From contig NZ_CP079946.1 of NCBI RefSeq assembly GCF_019968905.1, positions 4,464,001 to 4,528,000 on the forward strand: a DNA stretch of 64,000 bases, written 5' to 3'. The notes under the pieces are model-generated. The model ran no database searches, had not been told where the DNA came from, and saw only the letters and a program-made list of their open reading frames with translations. The translations under genes were made by a program, and so were the position numbers. The stretch comes from Corallococcus sp. EGB (lineage in GTDB: Bacteria; Myxococcota; Myxococcia; Myxococcales; Myxococcaceae). Every line of letters starts with the position of its first letter. Positions within the stretch are counted from its first letter, which is position 1. This document shows positions 9,514 to 18,386 of this stretch, in pieces.

Positions 9514-10226
9514 TTGCCATCCCGGCCATCGACCTGCGGGAGGGGGCCTGCGTGCAGCTCGTGGGAGGTTCCTATGAAGCGGAGCGCGTGCGCGTGAAGG
9601 ATCCACTGGACGCCTTGAAGCAGTGGCTCACGCTGGGCTTCCGCACGTTCCATGTCGTGGACCTGGACGCGGCGCTGGGCAAGGGCTCCAACGCGGGCGT
9701 GGTGGAGCGGCTGGTATCGCATGCCCCGGGCCTCACCTTCACGGTGGGCGGCGGTGTTCGCGATGCGTCGCGCGTGGAGGCGGTGCTCGCGGGCGGAGCG
9801 TCCTCGGTCGTCGTGGGGACCCGCGCCATCGAGGACCTCGCCTGGCTCACGGAGGTCTCCGAGCGCTTCCCGGGCCGCGTGGTGGTCGCCGCGGACGTGA
9901 GGGGCCGCGAGGTCGTGACGCGCGGTTGGACGTCCGGCAGCTCGCGCGACATCCGCGACGTGCTGTCCTCGCTGGAGCCCCTGCCCCTGGGCGGACTGCT
10001 CGTCACGGCGGTGCACAAGGAGGGACAGCTGGGCGGCGTGGACCTGCCCTTGATGGAGGAGGTCGCCCGTTCGAGCCCGCACCGGCTCTACGCCTCCGGT
10101 GGCGTGACGACGCTGGAGGACCTCCGCGCGCTGTCGAAGGTGGGGGCCGCTGGAGCCGTCGTGGGCATGGCGCTCTACACAGGTCGGTTGGATGCGCGCT
10201 CGGTCGCGAGGGAGTTCACGTCATGA
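9510..10226 (+). CDS. hisA: Phosphoribosylformimino-AICAR phosphate isomerase HisA
   Basis: Beta/alpha-barrel isomerase (ProFAR to PRFAR). It has 238 residues, with AIPAIDLREGACVQLVGG at the N-terminus (catalytic Asp in AIDL), FTVGGGVRDASRVEA, and a second catalytic Asp in VVAADVRG. It ends with LYASGGVTTLEDLRAL. It starts with GTG inside the hisH stop and overlaps the hisB ATG by 4 nt. No sign of the dual TrpF/HisA (PriA) form can be judged from sequence alone. Confidence 0.95.
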   Translation: MIAIPAIDLREGACVQLVGGSYEAERVRVKDPLDALKQWLTLGFRTFHVVDLDAALGKGSNAGVVERLVSHAPGLTFTVGGGVRDASRVEAVLAGGASSVVVGTRAIEDLAWLTEVSERFPGRVVVAADVRGREVVTRGWTSGSSRDIRDVLSSLEPLPLGGLLVTAVHKEGQLGGVDLPLMEEVARSSPHRLYASGGVTTLEDLRALSKVGAAGAVVGMALYTGRLDARSVAREFTS

Positions 10227-10768
10227 GCACCGTCACGACGGTGGTCCGCGAAACGAAGGAGACCCAGGTCACGGTGGAGCTGGCGCGTGGGACGGGCGTG
10301 GCCCGCGTGGACACGGGCCTCAAGTTCTTCGACCACATGCTCGCCACCTTCGCGCGCTACGCGGGCCTGGACCTGACCCTGCGGGCTCGCGGCGACCTGC
10401 GCCACCACCTGATGGAGGACGTGGCCATCACCCTGGGCACCGCCGTCCAGCGCGTCATCCCCGCCACCGCCGCGCGCTACGGCGAGCGCACCCTGCCCAT
10501 GGACGATGCCCTGGTGCAGGCGTGTCTCGACGCGGGCGGGCGCTTCTACTACCGGGGCCCGTTGAAGAGCCGCCTCTATGAGCACTGGATGCGGTCCTTC
10601 TGCGAGCACGCGCGCATCTCGCTCCACCTGCGCGTGCTGCGCGGCCGCGACAGCCACCACCTCACCGAGGCGGCCTTCAAGGCGCTGGGGCTCGCGCTGC
10701 GCGACGCGATGGTGGACTCCGGCGTCGTCTTCAGCATGAAGGGCAGCGTCTCCCTGGAGGTGAAGTGA
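10223..10768 (+). CDS. hisB: Imidazoleglycerol-phosphate dehydratase HisB (monofunctional)
   Basis: Manganese enzyme that dehydrates IGP to imidazole-acetol phosphate. The 181-residue protein is only the dehydratase, without the histidinol-phosphatase domain of the enterobacterial fusion. Metal-binding signatures are [27 protein letters not shown] and [16 protein letters not shown]. Since no phosphatase domain is present, a separate phosphatase is needed, and the hisN-like gene two positions downstream can supply it. Starts and stops overlap with hisA and hisF. Confidence 0.95.
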   Translation: MSTVTTVVRETKETQVTVELARGTGVARVDTGLKFFDHMLATFARYAGLDLTLRARGDLRHHLMEDVAITLGTAVQRVIPATAARYGERTLPMDDALVQACLDAGGRFYYRGPLKSRLYEHWMRSFCEHARISLHLRVLRGRDSHHLTEAAFKALGLALRDAMVDSGVVFSMKGSVSLEVK

Positions 10769-11529
10769 TGCTCCGCCGACGGATCATCGTCTGCCTGGAC
10801 GTGAAGGGCGGCCGCGTGGTGAAGGGCGTCCAGTTCGAGGGCCTGCGCGACGTGGGCGACCCGGTGGAGCTGGCCCGGCGCTACGAAGAAGCCGGCGCGG
10901 ACGAGGTGACCTTCCTGGACATCTCCGCGAGCGCCGAGGAGCGGCAGACGCTGTGGGACCTGGTCCAGCGCACCGCGGAGCGCCTCTTCATCCCGCTCAC
11001 GGTAGGCGGGGGCGTGCGCACCGTGGACGACGTGGGACGCGCGCTGCGAGCCGGCGCGGACAAGGTGAGCATCAACTCCGCCGCCGTCGCCACGCCCGCG
11101 CTGCTCACCGGCTGCGCGGAGCGCTTCGGCGCCCAGTGCGTCGTGGCCAGCATCGACGCGAAGCGGGAGGGTGACCGCTACCGCGTCTATACGCACGGCG
11201 GAAGGCGGCCCACCGACCTGGACGCCGTGGCCTGGGCGAAGGAGTGCGTCCGGCGCGGCGCGGGCGAGGTGCTGCTCACCAGCATCGACCGCGATGGGGC
11301 TCGCACGGGCTATGACCTGGAGCTCACCCGGGCGGTGGCGGAGGCGGTGGAGGTCCCCGTCATCGCCTCCGGGGGCGCGGGCCGCGCGGAGCACGTGAGT
11401 GATGCGTTGACGCTCGGCGCGGCGGATGCGGCACTCGTCGCCGGTATCCTCCACGACGGCCTCACCACGGTGGGCGCCTTGAAGTCCCTGTTGAACGACC
11501 ACGGCATCGCCGTCCGGAGCACGACATGA
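10768..11529 (+). CDS. hisF: Imidazole glycerol phosphate synthase, cyclase subunit HisF
   Basis: Cyclase that joins PRFAR with ammonia from HisH to form IGP and AICAR. It is a 253-residue barrel with catalytic Asp in [16 protein letters not shown] and in [11 protein letters not shown], plus [13 protein letters not shown] and [18 protein letters not shown] lies 7 nt before the ATG at 10768. A GTG three bases earlier is possible but closer to the ribosome site than usual. The end overlaps the following gene by 4 nt. Confidence 0.96.
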   Translation: MLRRRIIVCLDVKGGRVVKGVQFEGLRDVGDPVELARRYEEAGADEVTFLDISASAEERQTLWDLVQRTAERLFIPLTVGGGVRTVDDVGRALRAGADKVSINSAAVATPALLTGCAERFGAQCVVASIDAKREGDRYRVYTHGGRRPTDLDAVAWAKECVRRGAGEVLLTSIDRDGARTGYDLELTRAVAEAVEVPVIASGGAGRAEHVSDALTLGAADAALVAGILHDGLTTVGALKSLLNDHGIAVRSTT

Positions 11530-12308
11530 ACGCCGACCCGCGAGACTTGATGGAGGCCGCCGCCGACGTGGCGCGCAAGGCCGGTGACGTGGCGCTGGAT
11601 TTCTTCCGGCGCGGCATCGCCGTGGACACCAAGAGCGATGGAACCCCCGTGACGGTGGCGGACCGCACCGCCGAATGGACGGCCCGCGAGTGGCTGGAGG
11701 CGCGCTTCCCCCAGGACGGCATCCTGGGCGAGGAGTTCGGCGAGTCGCGTCCGGGCGCGAAGCGCCGGTGGATATTGGACCCCATCGACGGCACGAAGAC
11801 CTTCATCCGCGGCGTGCCGCTGTGGGGCACGCTGGTCGCGGTGGCGGAAGGGGAGACCATCCTCGCGGGCGCGGCCTACTTCCCGGCCGTGAACGAGCTG
11901 CTCGTCGCGTCCCCGGGCCTGGGCTGCTTCTGGAACGGATCCGCGGCGCGCGTGTCGGATCAGGACTCGCTGGCCCGGTCCGTGGTGCTCGTCACCGACG
12001 AGCGCTTCCTCCAGAACCCCGCCAAGGGCGCGGCCTGGCGCGAGCTGTCCCGGCAGGCGTCCGTCTCCCGCACGTGGGGCGACTGCTACGGCTATCTCCT
12101 CGTCGCCACCGGCCGCGCGGAGGTCATGGTGGATGAAGGCCTGTCGCCCTGGGACGCGGCGGCCCTGCAGCCCATCATCGAGGAGGCCGGCGGCGTATTC
12201 ACCGACTGGAAGGGTGCTCGCACCGCGTTCGGCGGAGACGGCATCGCGACCAACGCGGCGCTGGCCGAGCGCGTGCGCGAGGTGCTGCGCCCGGGAGTCC
12301 AGCCATGA
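11526..12308 (+). CDS. hisN: Inositol-monophosphatase-family histidinol-phosphatase (HisN type)
   Basis: 260-residue metal-dependent phosphatase. The signatures [24 protein letters not shown] and the C-terminal [17 protein letters not shown] contain the metal ligands of the family. Position between hisF and hisIE, with 4-nt overlaps on both sides and no other phosphatase in the operon, argues that it dephosphorylates histidinol phosphate, as HisN does in actinobacteria. From sequence alone an inositol-phosphatase activity cannot be excluded; the operon context decides the name. Confidence 0.88.
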   Translation: MNADPRDLMEAAADVARKAGDVALDFFRRGIAVDTKSDGTPVTVADRTAEWTAREWLEARFPQDGILGEEFGESRPGAKRRWILDPIDGTKTFIRGVPLWGTLVAVAEGETILAGAAYFPAVNELLVASPGLGCFWNGSAARVSDQDSLARSVVLVTDERFLQNPAKGAAWRELSRQASVSRTWGDCYGYLLVATGRAEVMVDEGLSPWDAAALQPIIEEAGGVFTDWKGARTAFGGDGIATNAALAERVREVLRPGVQP

Positions 12309-12922
12309 CGCTGGACCTCTCCGGGCTGAACTTCGACAAGGGGCAAGGGCTGGTGACGGTGGTGACGCAGGACGCGAGCACCGGCGACGTCCTCATGGTG
12401 GCGCACGCCGACCGCGAGGCGCTGGAGCGCACGCTCGCCACCGGTGAGATGCACTACCGCTCCCGCACCCGCGGCCTCTGGCACAAGGGCGCCACCAGCG
12501 GAAACACCCAGCGCGTCGTCACCCTCACCGCGGACTGCGACGGCGACGCGGTGCTCGCGCGCGTGCGCAAGGCCGGCGCCGCGTGCCACACCGGCGAGGA
12601 GACCTGCTTCGGCGAAGGCCGCTGGGACGCGCTCGCGCGGTTGGACGCGACGATCGCCGCCCGCGCGGCGGGTCCCCATCCGGAAGGCGCGAAGCCCAGC
12701 CACACGCGGCGCCTGCTGGAGGACCGCAACCTGCGCCTGAAGAAGCTGGGAGAGGAGGCCGCGGAGCTCGTCACCGCCCTCGCGGACGCGGACCGGCACC
12801 GCGCCGTCGAGGAGGCCGCCGACGTGCTGTTCCACGTGCTCGTCGCGGTGCGTCCGCTGGGGGTGACGCTGGATGAGGTGAAGGCCGTCCTCGCCGCCCG
12901 CGCCCGGCCGAAGGTGCCCTGA
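12305..12922 (+). CDS. hisIE: Bifunctional phosphoribosyl-AMP cyclohydrolase / phosphoribosyl-ATP pyrophosphatase HisIE
   Basis: Two-domain enzyme for steps two and three. Residues ~1-110 are the HisI cyclohydrolase (LVTVVTQDAS, GEMHYRSRTRGLWHKGATSG, metal-binding TLTADCDGDA and ACHTGEETCF). Residues ~125-205 are the HisE pyrophosphohydrolase (LLEDRNLRLKKLGEEAAELV, EEAADVLFHVLV). Total length 205 is usual for the fusion. It is the last gene of the operon; a 9-bp hairpin without T-run follows 70 nt after the stop. With it all ten histidine reactions are covered in one transcript. Confidence 0.96.
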   Translation: MTLDLSGLNFDKGQGLVTVVTQDASTGDVLMVAHADREALERTLATGEMHYRSRTRGLWHKGATSGNTQRVVTLTADCDGDAVLARVRKAGAACHTGEETCFGEGRWDALARLDATIAARAAGPHPEGAKPSHTRRLLEDRNLRLKKLGEEAAELVTALADADRHRAVEEAADVLFHVLVAVRPLGVTLDEVKAVLAARARPKVP

Positions 12923-12991
12923 ACTCCCAGGATACCCGGGCGTGTCAGGTGCGACCCAGGTGCAGTTGTCCAATCCCACTGCATCCTCACA

Positions 12992-13014
12992 GCGTGGCTG
13001 GCACACAGCCACGC
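12992..13014. other. Inverted repeat in the gap after the his operon
   Basis: GCGTGGCTG (12992-13000) and CAGCCACGC (13006-13014) form a perfect 9-bp hairpin with a 5-nt loop. It lies 70 nt after hisIE and 131 nt before the next gene in the 222-nt gap. It could end the his transcript or be an operator for the next gene; no T-run follows. Nothing else was recognised in this gap. Confidence 0.35.
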
Positions 13015-13144
13015 CAAAGGTGCAGGCGTGTGTCCGCTACTCTTCAACCGCCTCTGTGATCCTGGTACAGATTCCAGCCTGCGACACGGGCCGTGCCCGA
13101 CGAAGCGGCCCCGTCGTCATCAGCGTTCGCATCCCGGAGGCTTC

Positions 13145-13588
13145 GTGTCTGCCACGTACCAATCCGAACTCATCGACCGCGTCCTGTTCTCGCGCTGGCA
13201 CAACCCGCCGACGAAGGACGACGTCCAGGCCATCATGGCGCAGATGGAGGACGCGACGCAGCGGCTGGGACAGAACGTGCTCTACATCGCGTCCATCAGC
13301 CCGAAGGCGAAGGTTCCCGACGCGACCGAGCGCGCGCACCTGAACCAGATGGTGGCCGAGGGCCGCCGCTACTGTGAGCAGTCCTGGCTCGTGTACGAGG
13401 GCACGGACCTGCAGCACAACCTCCAGCGCGTCATCATCTCGGGCGTGCTCATCCTCACGCGCACGTTCGACAACTACCTGTCGGTCGCCAAGTCGGCGGA
13501 CGCCATCGTGAAGGACGTCTCCACCGCCCTGAAGAAGGACGCGGCGCCCATCTTCCGCCAGGCGCGCGAGCGCGGCCTCATCGCCTGA
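13145..13588 (+). CDS. Conserved-looking hypothetical protein, 147 aa
   Basis: Not recognised. A soluble protein of 147 residues with mixed alpha/beta character: the N-terminal YQSELIDRVLFSRWHNPPTK, a central strand NVLYIASISPKA, and a long helical C-terminal half (LVKDVSTALKK type). Strands and helices alternate somewhat like STAS/SpoIIAA or roadblock-type folds, but no motif supports a family. The GTG at 13145 is chosen because GGAGG lies 4 nt upstream; the ATG/GTG-less extension upstream is less codon-biased. No Cys-based or metal motif is seen. It stands alone between the his operon and a convergent gene. Confidence 0.75.
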   Translation: MSATYQSELIDRVLFSRWHNPPTKDDVQAIMAQMEDATQRLGQNVLYIASISPKAKVPDATERAHLNQMVAEGRRYCEQSWLVYEGTDLQHNLQRVIISGVLILTRTFDNYLSVAKSADAIVKDVSTALKKDAAPIFRQARERGLIA

Positions 13589-13603
13589 GACCCACGCGGG
13601 CGA

Positions 13604-13622
13604 CGTCGGAAGCCCTCCGACG
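13604..13622. terminator. Hairpin between two convergent hypothetical genes
   Basis: CGTCGGA / TCCGACG with a 5-nt loop, exactly between the stops of the genes ending at 13588 and 13646. Position suggests a bidirectional terminator; there is no T-run on either side. Confidence 0.4.
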
Positions 13623-13645
13623 CCGCGTGCGTCGTGGCGCCCGAG

Positions 13646-14788
13646 CTACCGGGCGCCGTTGATCTCCAGCTCCTTCAGCTCCACCCCCGGCCGCTCCGGT
13701 AGGACGCTCACCGCGTCCACGTCGAGCAGGGGGACCGCGGGCTTGCAGATCTCCCACCGGCCCGTGCCCTGGAAGCGGCACACGGTGGGATCCACGAAGA
13801 AGCCCTTGCCGTCCGGCTCCGCGTGCCCCACGCCGTCGGGAGCGCGGATGTGCGCCCGCAGCGAGCCCGGCCCCGTGGCCTGGACCTGGAAGGACACCGC
13901 GACCTTGAGCGCCGGCGCGTATGCGAGCCGCAGCGTACCGTCCGAGCCTGGGCCCGAGCCCGCGTCCGCCATGGGCAGCTTCACCCCGGACAGCTCGTTC
14001 CGGTCGACGGCACGGAACGCGTCCCCGGGGCCCGTCTGCTGATCCGGCTGGATGGGCTGCGTCTCCACCGCGCCCGCCGTGTAGGGCGCCGCGAGCCGGG
14101 GCGCGCGCGGGCCCTGCTGCACCGCCGCCGCGTTCACGAGCGACAGGGGCACCTGTTCCGTCCGCACGCACGTGGGCGCCAGTTCCTCCAGCAGCGTCAG
14201 GAGCGCCGGTTCCACCACCTCACCCGTCACGGCGGCGGGCCCCACGGCTAGGCGCGCGAGCTCCTGGCAGGCAGTTCCCAGGGCGGGCCCCGCGCGCTCC
14301 AGGCCCCAGCGCGCCTCCGGCAGGTCCGGGGTCCCCCGTCGGGCGGCCTCCCGCAACGCGCGCGTCACGGCCTGGCCGCAGGGGTTGTTGGCGGGGGCGC
14401 AGCGCTCGCACAGGGTGGCGAGCATCGCGCGGGGCGGGCCGTCCGCCTCCGAGGGGGGCTCGCGGGAGGCCAGGTCCGGGCCCCTGGCGCAGGCGGCGGC
14501 GGGTGGGGTGAGACAGTCGCCGAGCTGGCGGCTCGCGTCGCTCCAGGCCGTGCCCGCATCCTCGCCGGTGCCGCCGTCCGAGGAGAGGAGGTCCCCCAGG
14601 ACGGCGTCCAGGCCGCGGCACGCGGCGGGGCCCAGGTCGGGCGGGGTGAGCTTCACCGGCGTCGCGCCCGGCGCCTGCCCGGGGGCCCGCGGCGGGGGCG
14701 GGGCTTGATGCGACACGTAATAGAGGCGCGCGAACGCCAGCAGCGCTACTAGCATCAAGAGAAGCGTGTGGAGCGGGAAGCGACGCAC
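13646..14788 (-). CDS. Membrane-anchored hypothetical protein, Pro/Ala-rich
   Basis: Not recognised. 380 residues: an N-terminal membrane anchor (FPLHTLLLMLVALLAFARLY), a proline-rich stretch (QAPPPPRAPGQAP), then a region with several cysteines (AACRGL, LGDCLTPPAAACARG, LCERCAPANNPCG) and a C-terminal beta-rich domain from ~residue 270 (LRLAYAPALKVAVSFQVQAT, then DVDAVSVLPERPGVELKEL). The cysteines suggest an exported, disulfide-bonded protein held in the inner membrane. Start GTG at 14788 is set by AAGGAG 7 nt upstream. It is divergent from lpdA. The anchor orientation and function are inferred or unknown. Confidence 0.75.
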   Translation of the reverse strand: MRRFPLHTLLLMLVALLAFARLYYVSHQAPPPPRAPGQAPGATPVKLTPPDLGPAACRGLDAVLGDLLSSDGGTGEDAGTAWSDASRQLGDCLTPPAAACARGPDLASREPPSEADGPPRAMLATLCERCAPANNPCGQAVTRALREAARRGTPDLPEARWGLERAGPALGTACQELARLAVGPAAVTGEVVEPALLTLLEELAPTCVRTEQVPLSLVNAAAVQQGPRAPRLAAPYTAGAVETQPIQPDQQTGPGDAFRAVDRNELSGVKLPMADAGSGPGSDGTLRLAYAPALKVAVSFQVQATGPGSLRAHIRAPDGVGHAEPDGKGFFVDPTVCRFQGTGRWEICKPAVPLLDVDAVSVLPERPGVELKELEINGAR

Positions 14789-14869
14789 GAGCAAACTCCT
14801 TGATTCCAACCGGGACCGGGGGTTATCAGCGCCCGCGAGTTCCATCCGCAAAAATGACCGGAGGCGTGT

Positions 14870-16267
14870 GTGGCTGAGACTTTCGACGTGGTGATCATCG
14901 GCTCGGGTCCTGGCGGCTATGTGGGCGCCATCCGCGCGGCCCAGCTCGGGCTGAAGACGGCCATCATCGAAAAGGACAAGCGCCTGGGTGGCACGTGTCT
15001 GCACCGCGGCTGCATCCCCACCAAGTCGCTGCTGTGGACGGCGTCGCTCTTCCACCACATCAAGGAGTCGTCCGACTTCGGCATCGACGTGGCGAACCCG
15101 ACCGTGAACTGGGCCAACGCCCAGAAGCACAAGGACAAGGTCGTCACGAAGGGCGCCAACGGCATCGACTTCCTGATGAAGAAGAACAAGATCACCGTGG
15201 TGAAGGGCCACGGCCGCATCGCGGGCAAGGGCAAGGTGGAGGTCACGGCGGAGGACGGCTCCAAGCAGACCCTGGAGACGAAGAACATCATCATCGCCAC
15301 GGGCTCCGTGCCCAAGTCCCTGCCGAACGTGGCGGTGGACCACAAGCGGGTGATGAACAGTGACTCCATCCTGACCATCGACCGCATCCCCAAGAGCATC
15401 ATCGTCCTGGGCGCGGGCGCGGTGGGCTGCGAGTTCGCCTCCGTGTTCAACCACGTGGGCAGCAAGACGGCCATCGTGGAGTACATGCCCGCGCTGCTCC
15501 CCATCGAGGACGCGGACATCTCCAAGGAGCTGGACAAGATCTTCCGCCGCCGCGGCATCGACGTGCACACGGGCTCGGCGGTGCAGAAGGTGGAGCACAC
15601 GGCGGACGGCGTGCGCGTCACCATGACGGTGGGCAACGAGACCAAGACGCTGGAGGCCGAAATCCTCCTGTCGGCGGTGGGCCGCTCGCCCGTCACGGAC
15701 GACGTGGGCCTGAACAAGACGGCGGTGCAGGTGGACCGCGGCTTCATCAAGGTCGACACGCTGTGCCGCACCAGCGAGCCCAACGTCTACGCCATTGGCG
15801 ACGTCATCCCCACGCCGATGCTGGCCCACATGGCCAGCGCCGAGTGCGTGATGGTGGTGGAGCACATCGCCGGGAAGAACCCCGCGCCCATCAACTACGA
15901 CCTGACCCCGTCCGCCACGTACTGCTACCCCGAGGTGGCGTCCGTGGGCCTCACGGAGAAGAAGGCCAAGGAGCGCGGCTACGACGTGAAGGTGGGCATC
16001 GCCCCCTTCGGCGCCGTCACGAAGTCGGCCATCTCCAACGAGTCGGTGGGCCTCATCAAGATCGTCTCCGACAAGAAGTACGACGAGGTGCTGGGCATCC
16101 ACATCATCGGGCCGCACGCCACGGAGCTGCTCGCCGAGGCCTGCGTCGCGATGAAGCTGGAGATCACCACCGAGGAGCTGGCCCACACCATCCACGCGCA
16201 CCCGACGCTCTCCGAGATCATGCACGAGGGCGCCGAGGCCACGCTGGGGCACCCGCTGCACTTCTAG
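14870..16267 (+). CDS. lpdA: Dihydrolipoyl dehydrogenase (E3)
   Basis: FAD flavoenzyme that reoxidises dihydrolipoyl groups on E2 subunits with NAD+. 465 residues: the FAD motif VVIIGSGPGGYVGAIRAA, the redox-active disulfide GGTCLHRGCIPTKSLL, the NAD motif IIVLGAGAVGCEFASVF, and the C-terminal catalytic His-Glu region AHTIHAHPTLSEIMHEG. It starts with GTG behind GGAGG. It is not beside its E2 partner: an E2 gene is at 33198, close to lipA and lipB. Its TAG stop shares CTAG with the stop of the convergent WYL gene. Confidence 0.97.
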   Translation: MAETFDVVIIGSGPGGYVGAIRAAQLGLKTAIIEKDKRLGGTCLHRGCIPTKSLLWTASLFHHIKESSDFGIDVANPTVNWANAQKHKDKVVTKGANGIDFLMKKNKITVVKGHGRIAGKGKVEVTAEDGSKQTLETKNIIIATGSVPKSLPNVAVDHKRVMNSDSILTIDRIPKSIIVLGAGAVGCEFASVFNHVGSKTAIVEYMPALLPIEDADISKELDKIFRRRGIDVHTGSAVQKVEHTADGVRVTMTVGNETKTLEAEILLSAVGRSPVTDDVGLNKTAVQVDRGFIKVDTLCRTSEPNVYAIGDVIPTPMLAHMASAECVMVVEHIAGKNPAPINYDLTPSATYCYPEVASVGLTEKKAKERGYDVKVGIAPFGAVTKSAISNESVGLIKIVSDKKYDEVLGIHIIGPHATELLAEACVAMKLEITTEELAHTIHAHPTLSEIMHEGAEATLGHPLHF

Positions 16268-17262
16268 CGGGCATGGCGGCCCGGCCGCTTCTGGCCGGGC
16301 CCGCCGTAGAGCGCCCCCAGTGAGGCCGCCAGCGCGGCCAGCCGTTGGCGCAGCGGTTCCGGGGCGAGCACCTCCACGCCCGCCCCGATTTCGCACAGCT
16401 GGGAGACCGCGATGGCCTCCCGCTCGAAGTCCAGCGTCACCTTCCGCTCTCCGCCGCGTGCCGCGGGTGCCTGGTCCAGGCGCTCACTGTCGGCCGGGGG
16501 ACGGAGCCTCCGCAGCGCTGCTTCGCCTTCCGGGGTGCAGGCCAGGGTGACGTCGTAGCGCGGGCGCGCGGTGGCGAACTTCGCGCACCAGTCCTTCCAG
16601 AACGCGGGCAGGTCGAAGCCCGGCGGGCGGGTGAAGCCCTCGGGCCGCAGCCGCACGTCTCCAATGCGCCCGCCCCGGAAGACGCGCGGCCCCTTGTCCG
16701 TCCCGGCGACGAGGTACCAGCGGTCCGCCTTGATCACGAGCCCGTAGGGGTCCACCGTCCGGCGCGAGCGGGCGCCTTCGAAGTCCTGGTAGCTCAGCGA
16801 CACGCGGCGGTCCTGCCAGGCGGCGTCGCGCAGCTTGCCCAGGTGCGGCAGGGGCTCGCGGCCGGTGAACCAGCCGGAGGCGTCCACGTGGAGCCGCTGG
16901 CGCGCGTGCTCCAGCGCGGGTTGCTGGAGGGCGGGGAGGGCCGCCGCCAGCTTCACCAGCCCCGTGCGCAGCGGCGTGGACAGGCCCAGGTCCTCCAGGG
17001 CCCCGTGGGCGCCCACCGTGGCCAGGGCCTGGAGCTCCGGACGCGTGAGGCCGGTGAGCTGCGTGCGCCAGCCCTCCATCAGCGCCACGCCGCCCGCGGC
17101 CCCTCGCGTGGAGTAGACGGGGACGCCCGCGGTGGAGAGGGCGTCCAGGTCCCGGTGCACGGTCCGGCTGGAGACCTGGAGCTCGCGCGCCAGCTCGCCC
17201 ACGGTGCTGCGGGGGCGGGACTGGAGGCGCATCAACAAGTGGACGAGGCGATCCGCGCGCAT
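16264..17262 (-). CDS. YafY-family transcriptional regulator (HTH_11 plus WYL domain)
   Basis: 332-residue regulator. The N-terminal winged helix (RADRLVHLLMRLQSRPRSTV, then RELQVSSRTVHRDLDALSTA) is of the DeoR/HTH_11 type. The central region (about residues 140-215, with RRTVDPYGLVIKADRWYLVA) is a WYL domain that commonly senses small ligands, and a C-terminal WCX-like extension follows. GGAGG precedes the ATG. It is divergent from an SDR gene, and a palindrome of the TGACA-N5-TGTCA type lies between them, so it likely controls that gene and itself. Confidence 0.9.
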   Translation of the reverse strand: MRADRLVHLLMRLQSRPRSTVGELARELQVSSRTVHRDLDALSTAGVPVYSTRGAAGGVALMEGWRTQLTGLTRPELQALATVGAHGALEDLGLSTPLRTGLVKLAAALPALQQPALEHARQRLHVDASGWFTGREPLPHLGKLRDAAWQDRRVSLSYQDFEGARSRRTVDPYGLVIKADRWYLVAGTDKGPRVFRGGRIGDVRLRPEGFTRPPGFDLPAFWKDWCAKFATARPRYDVTLACTPEGEAALRRLRPPADSERLDQAPAARGGERKVTLDFEREAIAVSQLCEIGAGVEVLAPEPLRQRLAALAASLGALYGGPGQKRPGRHAR

Positions 17263-17301
17263 GGGTCCTCCGGCCTGGAAGCGAGGTGCAGCCTGGACCG
17301 G

Positions 17302-17328
17302 CAATCATGACAGGGGTTGTCAGGATTG
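17302..17328. promoter_or_regulatory. Palindromic operator between WYL regulator and SDR gene
   Basis: CAATC-A-TGACA-GGGGT-TGTCA-G-GATTG: two 11-bp arms with one mismatch around a 5-bp centre. It is in the 102-nt gap between the divergent regulator (start 17262) and SDR (start 17365). Sites with TGACA and TGTCA halves fit a dimeric winged-helix regulator. Inference from symmetry and position. Confidence 0.45.
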
Positions 17329-17364
17329 GGCGTGCAAGGTGGCGCGTGAAAGGGGAGCACTGAC

Positions 17365-18321
17365 ATGAAGCCACTCGAAGGACAGGTGGCCCTGGTCGCG
17401 GGAGCGACTCGGGGCGCGGGCCGGGGAATCGCGACGATGCTGGGGGCGGCGGGGGCCACGGTGTACTGCACCGGGCGCAGCGTGAGGGGGAACCTGGCGA
17501 GCGGGGCGTCGCGGCCGGAGACGATTGAAGAGACGGCGGAGCAGGTGACGGCGCTGGGTGGGAAGGGCATCGCGGTGCGGGTGGACCACAGCGTGGAGGA
17601 GGAGGTGGAGGCGCTGTGCCAGCGCATCCGCTCCGAGGCCGGGAAGCTGGACGTGCTGGTCAACGACATCTGGGGCGGGGAGACGCTGCACGAGCTGGGC
17701 TTGCCGTTCTGGAAGCAGTCGCCCGCGAAGGCGCGCCTCATGTTCGACCGCGCCGTGTTCACGCACCTGGTCACCAGCCGGCACGTGGTGCCGTTGATGC
17801 TGGAGCGCGACCGGGGCCTCATCGTGGAGGTGACGGATGGGGACTCGTTCGGCTACCGGGGCGGCGTCGCGTATGACGTGACGAAGATGGCGGTCATCCG
17901 GCTGGCCTTCGCGATGTCGCGCGACTTGCGCCGCACGCACATCACGGCGCTGGCGGTGACGCCGGGGTTCCTGCGCTCGGAGGAGATGCTGGACGGCTTC
18001 GGGGTGAAGGAGTCCAACTGGCGCGACGCGGTGAAGATCGTCCCGGACTTCATCGCGTCGGAGACGCCGGCGTACGTGGGCCGCGCAGTGGCGGCGCTCG
18101 CGGCGGATCCGCACGTGCACCGCAGGGCGGGGCGCGTGGTCGCGTCGTGGACGCTGGCGCGCGAGTACGGCTTCACGGACCTGGATGGCTCGCAGCCGCA
18201 CTGGGCGGAGTACTTCGAGCGGACGTATGGGAAGCCGTATACGGTCGCGGACGACGCGGCCTATGCGTCGTGGCTCGGGGGCTCCATCGAGATCGTCTGT
18301 CCCGACTGGCCCCGCTACTGA
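17365..18321 (+). CDS. SDR family oxidoreductase
   Basis: 318-residue short-chain dehydrogenase/reductase. The N-terminal NAD(P) motif is VALVAGATRGAGRGIATML (TGxxxGxG variant with Ala first), followed by YCTGRS, which suggests NADP(H). The catalytic Tyr-Lys is in AYDVTKMAV. Residues ~95-120 carry DVLVNDIWGGE in place of the common NNAG, and the C-terminus (~40 residues, ending EIVCPDWPRY) is longer than in classical 250-residue SDRs. Substrate unknown. It is divergent from a WYL regulator and starts behind GGGGAG. Confidence 0.9.
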   Translation: MKPLEGQVALVAGATRGAGRGIATMLGAAGATVYCTGRSVRGNLASGASRPETIEETAEQVTALGGKGIAVRVDHSVEEEVEALCQRIRSEAGKLDVLVNDIWGGETLHELGLPFWKQSPAKARLMFDRAVFTHLVTSRHVVPLMLERDRGLIVEVTDGDSFGYRGGVAYDVTKMAVIRLAFAMSRDLRRTHITALAVTPGFLRSEEMLDGFGVKESNWRDAVKIVPDFIASETPAYVGRAVAALAADPHVHRRAGRVVASWTLAREYGFTDLDGSQPHWAEYFERTYGKPYTVADDAAYASWLGGSIEIVCPDWPRY

Positions 18322-18386
18322 GACGCACGGTGCATGCCCCTGGAGGCCATGCGAAGCGCTATGGTCTGACGCGAGAGGTCGCGCAC

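Noticed and set aside
12951-13030. Sigma-54 promoter before the 147-aa hypothetical gene
   Set aside because: TGGCAC is present but no TTGC-type -12 element stands at the right distance.
14870-16396. Upstream antisense extension of the membrane-anchored gene across lpdA
   Set aside because: The extra ~530 residues are a shadow of lpdA; AAGGAG before GTG 14788 and the membrane anchor fix the true start.
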